Origin: an uncultured Collinsella sp.
Lineage (GTDB): Bacteria > Actinomycetota > Coriobacteriia > Coriobacteriales > Coriobacteriaceae
Length of the DNA stretch: 58,001 nucleotides
NCBI GenBank assembly: GCA_937995345.1
Contig: CALKKS010000026.1
Location: 1 to 58,001, forward strand
Reading direction: 5' to 3'
Under the pieces are notes generated by a model that was given only the letters and a program-made list of their open reading frames with translations, did not search any database and was not told where the DNA came from. Position numbers and translations under genes: made by a program. Shown here one piece after another: positions 49,852 to 57,996 of the stretch (position 1 is its first letter; every line of letters begins with the position of its first letter).

Positions 49852-49885
49852 GCGCAACGTTTTGCGCATGCCTATGGTGATTATA
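49852..49885 (-). promoter_or_regulatory. EIIA gene -10 box and leader palindrome
   Basis: A perfect minus-strand TATAAT lies at 49885-49880, without a good -35 box. A palindrome GCGCAA-CGTT-TTGCGC (49852-49867) lies between it and the ribosome site, fit for an operator or small leader hairpin. Confidence 0.5.
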
Positions 49886-50114
49886 GTGCCAAATGGTTCA
49901 AATGCTAAGGTGAGGGCTCGAATCGAGAGCCGTTTCAAGCCCTTCCCAAAACCTTTTCCCCAGTGGCGTTCATATTGTCGAATAAGCCTCGATAAGCCGA
50001 GTATCGTCTGCGCACGGAACGGGCAGAAGCGGGCGCGCCAAACCCGATACTTCTTTTCGCTCTTGACTCCTGCCGCCGCCCCGTCCCTGACACTTCCTGA
50101 TACCGACCGAAACG

Positions 50115-50143
50115 TGCCAAAATAAACCCGTTCCTTTTTGGCA
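50115..50143. repeat. Half copy of the AAAGGGACAGGTTT inverted repeat
   Basis: GCCAAAATAAACCCGTTCCT and the following TTTTGG match the right arm of 42084-42113. The left arm is missing. The remaining bases of 49886-50114 show no gene. Confidence 0.65.
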
Positions 50144-50167
50144 GGTTTGGCGAGTGCGGGAGTTCGC

Positions 50168-51022
50168 ATGGATATCAAACGCAAGATTACCGAGACGCAG
50201 GGGCTCACCCCCACCGAGCAACAACTCGGCATTGCAGCCCTTGCCATCGGCGAGGACATCCGCGGGCTTTCTATTAAGGAATTTGCCGCACGCACCAACG
50301 TTTCCGTTGCGAGCGTGCACCGTTTTTGCAAAAAGCTCGGCCTCGAGGGCTTCAAGGATCTCAAGGTCGAGCTTATGCGCTTGGCAACCGAGGCGGGAAA
50401 CCGGCGCGACGTGGATATCAACTTTCCCTTTGATGCTACATCCACCCCTGCGCAGGTTATGGAGCGCATGGAGGGGCTCTACCAGACCACGCTGGCCGAG
50501 ACGCAGGAGCCGCTCAACCCCACGCAGCTTGACCATGCCGCCAAGCTCATCGCGAACACCCGACAGGTCGACATCTACACGGGATCGCACAATCTCTATC
50601 CAGCGGGAATGTTCCGCGATCGTCTGCTCTCCACCGGTAAAAGCGCGACGTGCCACGACAATGCCGAAGCCCAGGTGCGAACGGCGCTCGCCTCGGGCCC
50701 CGACCATGCGGCAATCGCCATCTCCTACAGCGGCCTTGCCCCCAACCTCAAGGACATCTTGCCAATCCTCAGCAGTCGGCATGTCCCGGTCATCGTCATC
50801 GGCACGCCTTATTGCACGCGCATTCACCCCGGCTTTGCCGCCTACCTCACGGTGAGCGATCACGAGAGCATGACGCATCGCATCACGCAATTCGCGAGCC
50901 ACATTGCCGTGCAATACGTGCTCGATTCGCTCTACAGCAGCTACTTTGCCAAAGATTACGCCCGCTGCTCCGAGTTCCTCGAGCGCTCGTTTCCCTACAC
51001 CCGCCTGCCCGGACTTAAGTAG
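50168..51022 (+). CDS. RpiR-family regulator with SIS domain
   Basis: 284 residues. The N-terminal RpiR-type helix-turn-helix (about 1-77) includes SIKEFAARTNVSVASVHRFC and KKLGLEGFKDLKVEL. The C-terminal SIS domain (about 125-255) carries VDIYTGSHNLYPAG and AIAISYSGLAPNLKDIL, which bind phosphosugars. Members regulate sugar or amino-sugar catabolism. GGGAG is 5 bases before the ATG at 50168; an alternative TTG ten codons upstream lacks a ribosome site. It is divergent from the EIIA gene, so a sugar-phosphate regulator of PTS functions is a sensible guess. Confidence 0.9.
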   Translation: MDIKRKITETQGLTPTEQQLGIAALAIGEDIRGLSIKEFAARTNVSVASVHRFCKKLGLEGFKDLKVELMRLATEAGNRRDVDINFPFDATSTPAQVMERMEGLYQTTLAETQEPLNPTQLDHAAKLIANTRQVDIYTGSHNLYPAGMFRDRLLSTGKSATCHDNAEAQVRTALASGPDHAAIAISYSGLAPNLKDILPILSSRHVPVIVIGTPYCTRIHPGFAAYLTVSDHESMTHRITQFASHIAVQYVLDSLYSSYFAKDYARCSEFLERSFPYTRLPGLK

Positions 51023-51055
51023 CGACGAGCGTGGATTTTCGGACACCAACCTAGC

Positions 51056-51119
51056 GAGCGTGGATAATCTCCCACTTTGAGCCCGCACACAGGCCAAAAC
51101 CGGGAGATTATCCACGCTC
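51056..51119. repeat. GTGGATAATCTCCC inverted repeat, second full copy
   Basis: GAGCGTGGATAATCTCCC (51056-51073) and its exact complement (51102-51119). The loop matches that of 21399-21426 (CACTTTGAGCC...). The first-arm difference (GAGAG against GAGCG) is matched in the second arm, a compensating change. Confidence 0.8.
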
Positions 51120-51165
51120 ATTTTGGGTCCCCCGGGAACGCGTGAGGAGGGCAGATAGACAGCAG

Positions 51166-51786
51166 TTATTTGCGAGGCGTCAGCGACGTAAAGAGTCCGT
51201 GTTGGTTGCAGTAAAGATATATCCTGCCGCGCCCGGCAATATGGAAGCGCGGCTGCACCGATTGCTCTGGATAGAGCTTCTTAAAGCAGATGCCGTCCAT
51301 AGTCGCATATGCCACAAAGCTAATGTAGTGATCCTTGGTCATGGGATGATCGAGCGTGACGTACCAATCATCCTCGATGCGCTCGATGGAAAAGGCGTGG
51401 TCCGCGTCCGGCTCTTCGGCCTCCTGGGGAAACATCGCGGAGCCACAGCAGCTAAAGCTGCCTTCTCCGAGCGCGTGCACAACGTTTCCGCAGATAGGGC
51501 AAACGTAAAAGACGCCTTTGAGCATATTGCCTGCACGGTTGGCGTTGGCCCGAATGTCACCAGCCAAAAGCTCAGCCACGCTTATGCCGAGTCTCTGGGC
51601 CAAAGGCTCAACGAGGGAAATGTCGGGAAGGCCGCGGCCGGATTCCCACTTGCTGACGGCTTTATCGGTCACGCCAAGGCTTTCCGCCAGGGCGCGCTGG
51701 GTGAGGCCGCGCTCTTCGCGCAGTTGCTTGATGGCATGCGCCGCCAAAAAAGTATGGGAAGCATTGGTTTGCCGTGTCTGGTTCAT
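51166..51786 (-). CDS. XRE regulator fused to a superoxide-reductase-like domain
   Basis: 206 residues. The N-terminal XRE helix-turn-helix (about 15-75: REERGLTQRALAESLGVTDK, AVSKWESGRGLPD) is followed by a cysteine-rich knuckle (CPICG...CCG) and a C-terminal region that looks like superoxide reductase/desulfoferrodoxin: LDHPMTKDHYISFV supplies two iron-type histidines and YCNQHGLF the axial Cys and another His. One further histidine of the enzyme site is not evident. It may sense superoxide or iron or may keep some enzyme activity. The ATG at 51786 has only a weak ribosome site (GGACA); an ATG 19 codons upstream is an alternative. Confidence 0.8.
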   Translation of the reverse strand: MNQTRQTNASHTFLAAHAIKQLREERGLTQRALAESLGVTDKAVSKWESGRGLPDISLVEPLAQRLGISVAELLAGDIRANANRAGNMLKGVFYVCPICGNVVHALGEGSFSCCGSAMFPQEAEEPDADHAFSIERIEDDWYVTLDHPMTKDHYISFVAYATMDGICFKKLYPEQSVQPRFHIAGRGRIYLYCNQHGLFTSLTPRK

Positions 51787-51924
51787 GGGCTGTCCAATCA
51801 AATTGAAGAAATGGAGTGAACCGGTTCGACAGTCAGTATCCATTTGAAGGCCAGGCTCGACAACCTACGCTGCGTAGACATGCGCCAATCGAACGAGCGC
51901 GAATTTTTGGACGCTCATCCTGAG

Positions 51925-52000
51925 TAGTCATTTAAGAACGTCCCCAACGACTAAGGAGTGTCCCAAGGTGCCGGCAGAAAAGGAACGTCCCCAAGTGCCG
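51925..52000. repeat. Composite GTCCCCAAC repeat, copy 2
   Basis: TAGTCATTTAAGAACGTCCC and CAACGACTA resemble the arm of 4680-4741. They run directly into the AAGGAGTGTCCC...GGAACGTCCCCAAGTGCC repeat seen at 48211-48258 and 57897-57945. Nothing else was recognised in 51787-51924. Confidence 0.75.
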
Positions 52001-52043
52001 CATCTGGACCAGGACAACGCCGATGTTTTGGTAGCGACAGCGA

Positions 52044-52183
52044 AAACCCGCCAGAGCGAGCAAGGTGCCTTGAAACGAGGCGGCATTGACCTTCTGGTCA
52101 TGCCGCCGAAGTTGAAAGGCAGATTGCCGCTCTGGCGGGTTTGCAGCGTCGAGCTGTTACGCGGTTTGGTAAAACCGCGTAAC
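52044..52183 (+). ncRNA. Structured two-domain element, copy 3
   Basis: Outer stem AAACCCGCCAGAGCG/CGCTCTGGCGGGTTT (52044-52058 with 52128-52142). Internal loop AAGGTGCCTTGAAACGAGG and GAAGTTGAAAGGCAGAT. Apical hairpin CGGCATTGACC/GGTCATGCCG. Linker GCAGCGTCGAGC, then second hairpin GTTACGCGGTTT/AAAACCGCGTAAC (52156-52183), which reaches the pyrE stop codon. On the pyrE strand the outer stem ends with TTTT, so there it could serve as a terminator. Confidence 0.6.
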
Positions 52184-52863
52184 TAACGGACGCCGTACTG
52201 CTCGTAGTAGGCGTCGATGGCGGCCTTGAGCTCGTCGTCGATGACAACCTTGCCGTCGATCTCGTGGTTGTAGAGAGTCTCGACGACCTCGGCCATGGAG
52301 ACGATGCTCGCGACGGGGAAACCGTACTTGGCCTCGATCTCCTTCTGAGCGGTGGTCACGCCACCCTTGCCGACCTCCATGCGGTTGAGAGACACGATGA
52401 GGCCCTTGATCTCGACGTCAGCAGCAGCCTTGACCTTGGGATAGGTCTCGTCGATGGACTTGCCGCTGGTGGTGACGTCCTCGACCATGATCACACGGTC
52501 GCCGTCCTGGGGCTCGTAGCCCAGCAGGTTGCCCTTGTCGGCGCCGTGGTCCTTGGCCTCCTTGCGGTCGCAGCAGTACTTGACCTCCTTGCCGTACAGC
52601 TCGTGGTAGGCAATCGCGGTCACGACGGCCAGGGGAATGCCCTTGTAGGCCGGTCCAAACAGCACGTCAAAGTCGTCACCAAAGTTATCGTGAATGGCCT
52701 GGGCGTAATACTCGCCCAGCTTCTTGAGTTGGTAGCCCGTCACGTAAGCGCCGGCGTTCATAAAGAACGGAGACTGACGGCCGCTCTTGAGCGTAAAGCT
52801 GCCGAACTTAAGGACGTCGGACTCAACCATGAACTTGATGAACTCTTGCTTGTAAGCCTCCAT
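52183..52863 (-). CDS. pyrE: Orotate phosphoribosyltransferase
   Basis: 226 residues. The PRPP-binding motif is VIMVEDVTTSGKS (124-136), with FGSFTLKSGRQSPFFMNAGA near the N-terminus and the flexible-loop region DRKEAKDHG (99-107). It makes orotidine monophosphate in pyrimidine synthesis. GAGAGGAGC lies just before the ATG at 52863. It stands alone rather than in a pyrimidine operon, and its 3' end is occupied by the structured element. Confidence 0.96.
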   Translation of the reverse strand: MEAYKQEFIKFMVESDVLKFGSFTLKSGRQSPFFMNAGAYVTGYQLKKLGEYYAQAIHDNFGDDFDVLFGPAYKGIPLAVVTAIAYHELYGKEVKYCCDRKEAKDHGADKGNLLGYEPQDGDRVIMVEDVTTSGKSIDETYPKVKAAADVEIKGLIVSLNRMEVGKGGVTTAQKEIEAKYGFPVASIVSMAEVVETLYNHEIDGKVVIDDELKAAIDAYYEQYGVR

Positions 52864-52993
52864 GCGGGCTCCTCTCGTAATCGCGTACGTGCCCTCCAGT
52901 TTAGCGCAGGCGAGGCGTCGATGCTGGCACGCTTTGAGGCCACGTCAGTCTGTAAAGGCTTTGTCAGAGACGATGGTTTTCCGAACAATGGGG

Positions 52994-53024
52994 TTGACAT
53001 TGCAAACCCCCTCGTCAAGAATAC
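52994..53024 (+). promoter_or_regulatory. Likely promoter of the mgtA transcript
   Basis: A consensus TTGACA lies at 52994-52999, followed after 17 to 19 bases by AAGAATAC, a weak -10 box. It would produce a leader of nearly 300 bases before the Mg2+ ATPase start, containing a 23-codon frame and a hairpin. Confidence 0.5.
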
Positions 53025-53088
53025 GGGCGAATAAAAACGGGTGCGAGATACCCAAAGCGCGCAGCACTCGGCCTTAAGGAGGTGTGCC

Positions 53089-53160
53089 ATGGAAGGCAGT
53101 CATAGTCGAAAAACCTGCATGTCGCCCTCGGCACGCCGCGAGGATTCCGCACACGCATAA
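53089..53160 (+). CDS. Possible leader peptide upstream of the Mg2+ ATPase (23 aa)
   Basis: MEGSHSRKTCMSPSARREDS followed by AHA and TAA. AAGGAGG stands 6 bases before the ATG, one of the strongest ribosome sites in the window, which is the main evidence that it is translated. It lies 160 bases before mgtA, downstream of a good -35 box. Leader peptides control some Mg2+ transporter genes in other bacteria, but this one shows no proline or acidic stall motif. Unknown function. Confidence 0.45.
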   Translation: MEGSHSRKTCMSPSARREDSAHA

Positions 53161-53202
53161 GCGCCACGAATCGATCTTTGGCACCCATCCGCCAACAATC
53201 AA

Positions 53203-53239
53203 AACCGCCACACAGGTGCCTGTCCCCTTTGTGGCGGTT
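53203..53239. repeat. Hairpin repeat with GGTGCCTGTCCCC core, copy c
   Basis: AACCGCCAC pairs with GTGGCGGTT and the loop carries AGGTGCCTGTCCCC as at 18703-18743. It sits in the mgtA leader, between the small frame and the ATPase start. Confidence 0.7.
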
Positions 53240-53320
53240 CGAGAGCATGACGTGAGCGACATCTAGGTTTTTGAAGCAAATACGACACGTACGCTAACTC
53301 CCTTCAACAAGGAGGACCCT

Positions 53321-56089
53321 ATGCTGATGCTCAAAACCGCCACGGTACTCGAAGCTATCTCCAAGCGCCGCCGCACGGCGCACCCTGCCGCTCACGCCGG
53401 CCTGTCCAAGAACACCATATTCGCCGCCACCCATAGCGCCGAGGACGCCCTCGTGCTGCTTGACGCCAGGACTGGCGGACTCGGTACCGAGCACGCCGCC
53501 GAGCGCCTGGACGCCTCTGGCCCCAACACCATCGAGGCGCCGACCAAGACACTCGCCCGCCGCATCGCCGACGCGTTCATCGACCCCTTCGCCGGCATCC
53601 TCGCCGCGCTCGCACTGGTCTCGCTCTACATCGACGTGCTCGCCGTGCCCGAGCCCCAGCGCGACCCCTCCACGGTCATCGTTATCGGCATCATGCTGCT
53701 GGTATCGGGCGGCATGAAGTTTATCCAGGAAGCTCGCAGCGGCAATGCGGCCGAGGCCCTCAAGGACCTGGTCTCTAACACCTGTACCGCCCTACGCGAC
53801 GGCGAGCGCCTCGAGATTCCCTTCGACGAGCTCGTCCCCGGCGATGTGATCCGCCTCTCTGCCGGCGATATGATGCCGGCCGATGCCCGCATCATCACCG
53901 CGCGCGACCTGTTTGTGATCGAGTCCGCACTCACCGGCGAGAGCGAGGCCGTCGAAAAGACCGCTGCCATCACCGTCGCCGAGGGCGCCGACAGCTCTGC
54001 GCTGCCGCTCTCTGCCTGCAAGAACATCGTCTTTACCGGCACCTCCGTGCAAAACGGCACCGCCATGGCGCTTGTTGTGGCCACCGGCTCGGACACCTAC
54101 CTGGGCGGCATCGCCAAGATGCTCAACGGGCGCGGCGAGAAGAGCGCGTTTGACCGCGGCGTCTCGAGCGTCTCCATGCTACTCGTGCGCCTCATGCTCG
54201 TAATGGCGCCGGCCGTCTTTGCCATCAACGCCGCCACCAAGGGCAACGTCATCGACGCGCTGCTGTTCGCCACGAGCGTGGCCGTGGGCATCACGCCGCA
54301 GATGCTTCCCGTCATTGTGACCACGAGCCTGTCGCAGGGCGCCAAGGACCTCGCCCGTCGCCAGGTTATCGTCAAGGAGCTGCCGGCGATCCAAAACCTC
54401 GGCGCGATGGACGTCCTGTGCTGCGACAAGACCGGCACCCTCACCGAAGAGCGCATCGTGCTCGAGCGCTACCTCAACATCGACGGCAACGAAGACGTGC
54501 GCGTGCTGCGCCATGCGTTTTTGAACAGCTTCTTCCAGACCGGCCTCAAAAACCTTATCGACCTGGCCGTCATCGACCGCGCCGACGTGACGCCCTCGAC
54601 CGTCACGCCCAATTCCATGCTGGGTCGGAGCCTGCGAGACCGCTACACCAAGGTCGACGAGGTGCCCTTCGATTTCTCGCGCCGTCGCCTGAGCGTGGTT
54701 GTCGCCGACGCCCAAGGCAAAACCCAGATGGTCACCAAGGGAGCTGCCGAGGAAATGCTCGAGATCTGCTCCTTTGTCGAGGTCGATGGCGCCGCCCAGC
54801 CGCTCACCGAAGATAGGCTCGCCCAGATTCGCAAGCAGGTAGCCGGGCTCAACGCCGAGGGCCTGCGCGTGATTGCCGTGGCGCAGAAGACCGATCCGCG
54901 CTGCGTGGGTGAGTTTGGCATCGCCGACGAGTGCGACATGGTGCTGATGGGCTTTTTGGCCTTCCTCGATCCGCCCAAGGCGAGTGCCGCCGGCGCCGTC
55001 GCCACCCTCGAGGCCAAGGGCGTGGCGGTCAAGGTCCTGACCGGCGACAACGACCGTGTCGCCGCCACCGTCTGCGAACAGATCGGCATCGACGCGAGCA
55101 ACGTCTTGCTGGGCTCCGAGATCGATGCACTCGATGACGCCGAGCTTGCCGAGCGCGCCGAGAACACCCACCTCTTCGCCAAGCTCTCGCCGCTGCAGAA
55201 GGCGCGTCTGGTGCGCGTCATGCGCGAGCCGCTCGGCCACACCGTGGGCTTTATGGGCGACGGCATCAACGACGCCGCCGCCATGCGTGCGAGCGACTGC
55301 GGCATCTCGGTCGACTCCGCCGTCGACATTGCCAAGGAATCCGCCGATATCATCTTGCTCCAGAAGGACTTGGGCGTGCTCGAGCGCGGCATCATCGAAG
55401 GCCGCCGCACCTACGGCAACCTGCTCAAGTACCTCAAGACCACGGTGAGCTCCAACTTTGGCAACGTGCTGTCCGTGACCGTCGCGAGCCTGTTCCTGCC
55501 GTTCTTGCCCATGAGCGCTCTGCAGCTGGTGCTGCTGTCGCTGGTCTACGAGATCGTATGCATCGCGCTGCCGTGGGACACCGTCGACGACGCCTGGACT
55601 GCCCGCCCGCGCGCCTGGGATGCCACGTCCATTAGGGACTTTATGCTCGAGCTGGGCCCCGTGAGCTCGCTGTTTGACATCGTGACCTTCGCCGCACTCT
55701 TCTTTGTGGTGTGCCCCGCAACCGTGGGCGCGAGCTGGGCAGAGCTTGCCGCCGCGGGCAACGTCGCAGGCATGGCGGCCTTTGCGGCGCTCTTCCAGAG
55801 CGGTTGGTTTGTCGAGTCCATGTGGTCACAGACGCTCGTGATCCACATGCTGCGCTCCCCGCGCCTGCCGAGCGCGCGCGACCACGCCGCGCCCGCGCTG
55901 TGCGCCCTCACCGTGCTGGGCCTGGCGCTCGTCACCTGGCTGCCGGCAAGCCCCGTCGCCGATGCGCTGGGCCTCATGCCGCTGCCGCCGAGCTTCTTCG
56001 CGCTGCTCATCGGCATCGTCGCCGCCTACATCGCGCTCACCCAGCTGACCAAGCGCCGCTACATCGCCCGCCACGGCGAGCTGCTGTAG
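53321..56089 (+). CDS. mgtA: Magnesium-translocating P-type ATPase
   Basis: 922 residues, typical of MgtA/MgtB. Motifs: phosphatase TGES (205-208), the membrane-4 ion site ITPQMLPVIV (324-333), phosphorylation DKTGTLTEE (Asp369), and the hinge GDGINDAAAMRASDCG. Ten membrane segments are expected, two before the actuator domain, two after it, and six at the C-terminus. It imports Mg2+ using ATP. Position 327 is Gln where I recall Glu in enterobacterial MgtA (TPEMLP). AAGGAGG is 5 bases before the ATG. The long leader may carry its regulation. Confidence 0.93.
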   Translation: MLMLKTATVLEAISKRRRTAHPAAHAGLSKNTIFAATHSAEDALVLLDARTGGLGTEHAAERLDASGPNTIEAPTKTLARRIADAFIDPFAGILAALALVSLYIDVLAVPEPQRDPSTVIVIGIMLLVSGGMKFIQEARSGNAAEALKDLVSNTCTALRDGERLEIPFDELVPGDVIRLSAGDMMPADARIITARDLFVIESALTGESEAVEKTAAITVAEGADSSALPLSACKNIVFTGTSVQNGTAMALVVATGSDTYLGGIAKMLNGRGEKSAFDRGVSSVSMLLVRLMLVMAPAVFAINAATKGNVIDALLFATSVAVGITPQMLPVIVTTSLSQGAKDLARRQVIVKELPAIQNLGAMDVLCCDKTGTLTEERIVLERYLNIDGNEDVRVLRHAFLNSFFQTGLKNLIDLAVIDRADVTPSTVTPNSMLGRSLRDRYTKVDEVPFDFSRRRLSVVVADAQGKTQMVTKGAAEEMLEICSFVEVDGAAQPLTEDRLAQIRKQVAGLNAEGLRVIAVAQKTDPRCVGEFGIADECDMVLMGFLAFLDPPKASAAGAVATLEAKGVAVKVLTGDNDRVAATVCEQIGIDASNVLLGSEIDALDDAELAERAENTHLFAKLSPLQKARLVRVMREPLGHTVGFMGDGINDAAAMRASDCGISVDSAVDIAKESADIILLQKDLGVLERGIIEGRRTYGNLLKYLKTTVSSNFGNVLSVTVASLFLPFLPMSALQLVLLSLVYEIVCIALPWDTVDDAWTARPRAWDATSIRDFMLELGPVSSLFDIVTFAALFFVVCPATVGASWAELAAAGNVAGMAAFAALFQSGWFVESMWSQTLVIHMLRSPRLPSARDHAAPALCALTVLGLALVTWLPASPVADALGLMPLPPSFFALLIGIVAAYIALTQLTKRRYIARHGELL

Positions 56090-56118
56090 TGCCGCCAGCG
56101 CCATCGCCAAGAATACCT

Positions 56119-56160
56119 GGGCCGCAGCGACCCGCCTCTGCTGGTCGCTGCGGCCCAAAA
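56119..56160. terminator. Hairpin between convergent mgtA and luxR-type genes
   Basis: GGGCCGCAGCGACC and GGTCGCTGCGGCCC form a perfect 14-bp stem with a 10-base loop. No T run follows on the plus strand, so it may be a weak terminator or processing site shared by both transcripts. Confidence 0.6.
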
Positions 56161-56183
56161 CAGCTAAAAAAGCCCCAAATTAA

Positions 56184-57728
56184 CTAGTCAATTGGCGTCC
56201 AGGACCAGAAGAAGTTGATGAGGGCCACACGCGAGGCGGCACCGGTCTTTTTGTTGATCGAAGCGATATGACGGTAGAGCGTGGAGCGCGAAAGGAAGAG
56301 CGTTGCAGCGATATCCTGAACGCTCTCGTTCGATGCGACCAAGGCCTCCAAAACATCGCGCTCGCGCTGCGTAAGCTCAAAGGCAGCGACGAAAGCATCA
56401 AGACGCTCGCCGAGCGTGAGCTCCGGTACCTCCGCGGGGGCGGCCTCGCTCTGCGCGGATGCGGGATCCATGCCAAGGTCGCTAGCAGCAAACGTCAGGT
56501 CGCTGCGCACCTCAACGTCATAGGCCTGATGTCCAGACTGTCCCAGCAGCGAGATCGCAATGCCCACAAGCAGCACAAGCCCCGCGCCCACCGCCAGCAG
56601 CACGTTCTGGCTCGAAACAATCACCGCTGCCGGTGCCGTCACGAGCATCGCGCAAACGTTGTTGATGACGCGGCCCATGCACGGCCACAGATATGACCAG
56701 TGCGCATACACCGAAATGGCGGCAAATTTCGCCGTGAAAAACACCGCGAAGAAGCCCGCACCCAGATAGAAGATGATGGTAGCGGCAAGTATATTGCCAC
56801 CGTTGGCATCGGTGATAAGCACAGCGAATGAGAGCGTGGAAAGCATGGCGGCGCAGGTCATGATGATGTTCATATACGAGCGCCCGCGCAGGTCAAATAG
56901 GGTGCCGGCGAGCAGAGCGCTCACGCCCATCAGCAAGCGCGACCAATCGCCCAAGTCAACGGACCCGGCGGCGTGCGAGATCGTGAGCCCCGCATTGAGG
57001 GCGGCAAACACCCCGGTAAGGCAGGCGGTTGCAATCGTCAGACGCACCACGGCGCGCCGAAAAGCCGCCGTTGACTCGGGATCGTTTTGCCACTTGGCGC
57101 CAAACTCCGACGCATCCACCGAAAGCTCGGCGATATCGGATTCGCGCCCGACCTCAGGCTCACCGCGCAGCTTGGCGCGGCGGACGTCGTGGAGGAGCGC
57201 CACCTGCGCGACCGCACAGGCAACAAAAACAAACTGCTGCGGAATCCCCGCGGGTATCACCATGTGGCTGAACACCTGCACCAAAACGCCCAGAGCATAT
57301 GAAAGCGCCGCCGCGCGCGCCAAGTACGGCGTCCGCGCAAAGCGCCGTGCAAAGTTGGCATGGGCGGTCGATCCGCAGTAGCCCAGCGTGCAGAACGCCA
57401 TCAAACCGCCGGCAATTACCATCTCAAACTGAACCGCCATAATCAACAGCAGCAATGCCGACACCAGCAGCACGCCCGTGATGTCGCTCGTCGTATCGAT
57501 CGCGCGGGGGCGGCGATAGTACAGAAGGGGGCGCACAAAAAAGCCGATCACACTCGCACCGACGATGAGGGTCTCGTAGGTAGCAACCTCGCTCGGCGGC
57601 ACAAACTCGGCCATGCGTACGTCAAAAAGGTGCTCGCCAGCCAAAAACGTAAAGTAGAACAGCGCCAGGCATACAATCTCCCTCATGCCCCGACGCACGT
57701 ATGCGGCTGTGTCTCCCAGACCTCTCAT
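56184..57728 (-). CDS. Membrane-bound LuxR-family regulator
   Basis: 514 residues. About twelve hydrophobic segments fill residues 15-420 (REIVCLALFYFTFLAGEHLF; IIFYLGAGFFAVFFTAKFAA; NVLLAVGAGLVLLVGIAISL). The C-terminal 65 residues are a LuxR helix-turn-helix (LTQRERDVLEALVASNESVQ, DIAATLFLSRSTLYRHI). Such transporter-like LuxR proteins are abundant in Coriobacteriia and are thought to sense external compounds through the membrane part; ligands are mostly unknown. The ATG at 57728 is preceded by a run of ten G residues that overlaps the ribosome site region. It is convergent with mgtA. Confidence 0.88.
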   Translation of the reverse strand: MRGLGDTAAYVRRGMREIVCLALFYFTFLAGEHLFDVRMAEFVPPSEVATYETLIVGASVIGFFVRPLLYYRRPRAIDTTSDITGVLLVSALLLLIMAVQFEMVIAGGLMAFCTLGYCGSTAHANFARRFARTPYLARAAALSYALGVLVQVFSHMVIPAGIPQQFVFVACAVAQVALLHDVRRAKLRGEPEVGRESDIAELSVDASEFGAKWQNDPESTAAFRRAVVRLTIATACLTGVFAALNAGLTISHAAGSVDLGDWSRLLMGVSALLAGTLFDLRGRSYMNIIMTCAAMLSTLSFAVLITDANGGNILAATIIFYLGAGFFAVFFTAKFAAISVYAHWSYLWPCMGRVINNVCAMLVTAPAAVIVSSQNVLLAVGAGLVLLVGIAISLLGQSGHQAYDVEVRSDLTFAASDLGMDPASAQSEAAPAEVPELTLGERLDAFVAAFELTQRERDVLEALVASNESVQDIAATLFLSRSTLYRHIASINKKTGAASRVALINFFWSWTPID

Positions 57729-57733
57729 GAATA

Positions 57734-57743
57734 CCCCCCCCCC
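57734..57743 (-). repeat. Homopolymer tract G10 at the ribosome site of the LuxR gene
   Basis: Ten consecutive G on the minus strand, 5 bases before the ATG at 57728. It doubles as the only ribosome-binding sequence. Tracts of this length are prone to slippage. Confidence 0.8.
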
Positions 57744-57896
57744 GCTCAAATGTCTGTAAAACTATTTTAATAAAGACCCAGTCTCAATATCGAAACCAGG
57801 CTCGAAATGCTGCGAATTTAACCCCAGCAGTCCACGCCGGGTACCGATTTTGAGCCGCGTGGCCCAGAAGGGGCGCGGCATGGGCCGCCGGCTTGG

Positions 57897-57945
57897 CAAG
57901 GAGTGTCCCCAGCTGCCGGCAAAAAAGGAACGTCCCCAAGTGCCG
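57897..57945. repeat. GTCCCCAACTGCC repeat, copy 3
   Basis: AAGGAGTGTCCCCAGCTGCC, then GGCAAAAAAGGAACGTCCCC and AAGTGCC, matching 48211-48258 and 51953-52000 with few changes. The surrounding 57744-57896 has no gene. Confidence 0.8.
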
Positions 57946-57970
57946 CCGGTAGCGCGCAGAGATGTGGTGT

Positions 57971-57996
57971 AAGAGGCGGGGCATGCCCCACCTCTT
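57971..57996. terminator. Hairpin at the right edge
   Basis: AAGAGG-C-GGGGCATGCCCC-A-CCTCTT is a compact stem at the end of the window. It probably belongs to a gene beyond the edge. Confidence 0.55.

Noticed and set aside
49831..50469. N-terminal extension of the EIIA gene to about 391 residues
   Set aside because: The added part has no domain, crosses the promoter region and overlaps the RpiR gene; a good ribosome site marks the ATG at 49830.
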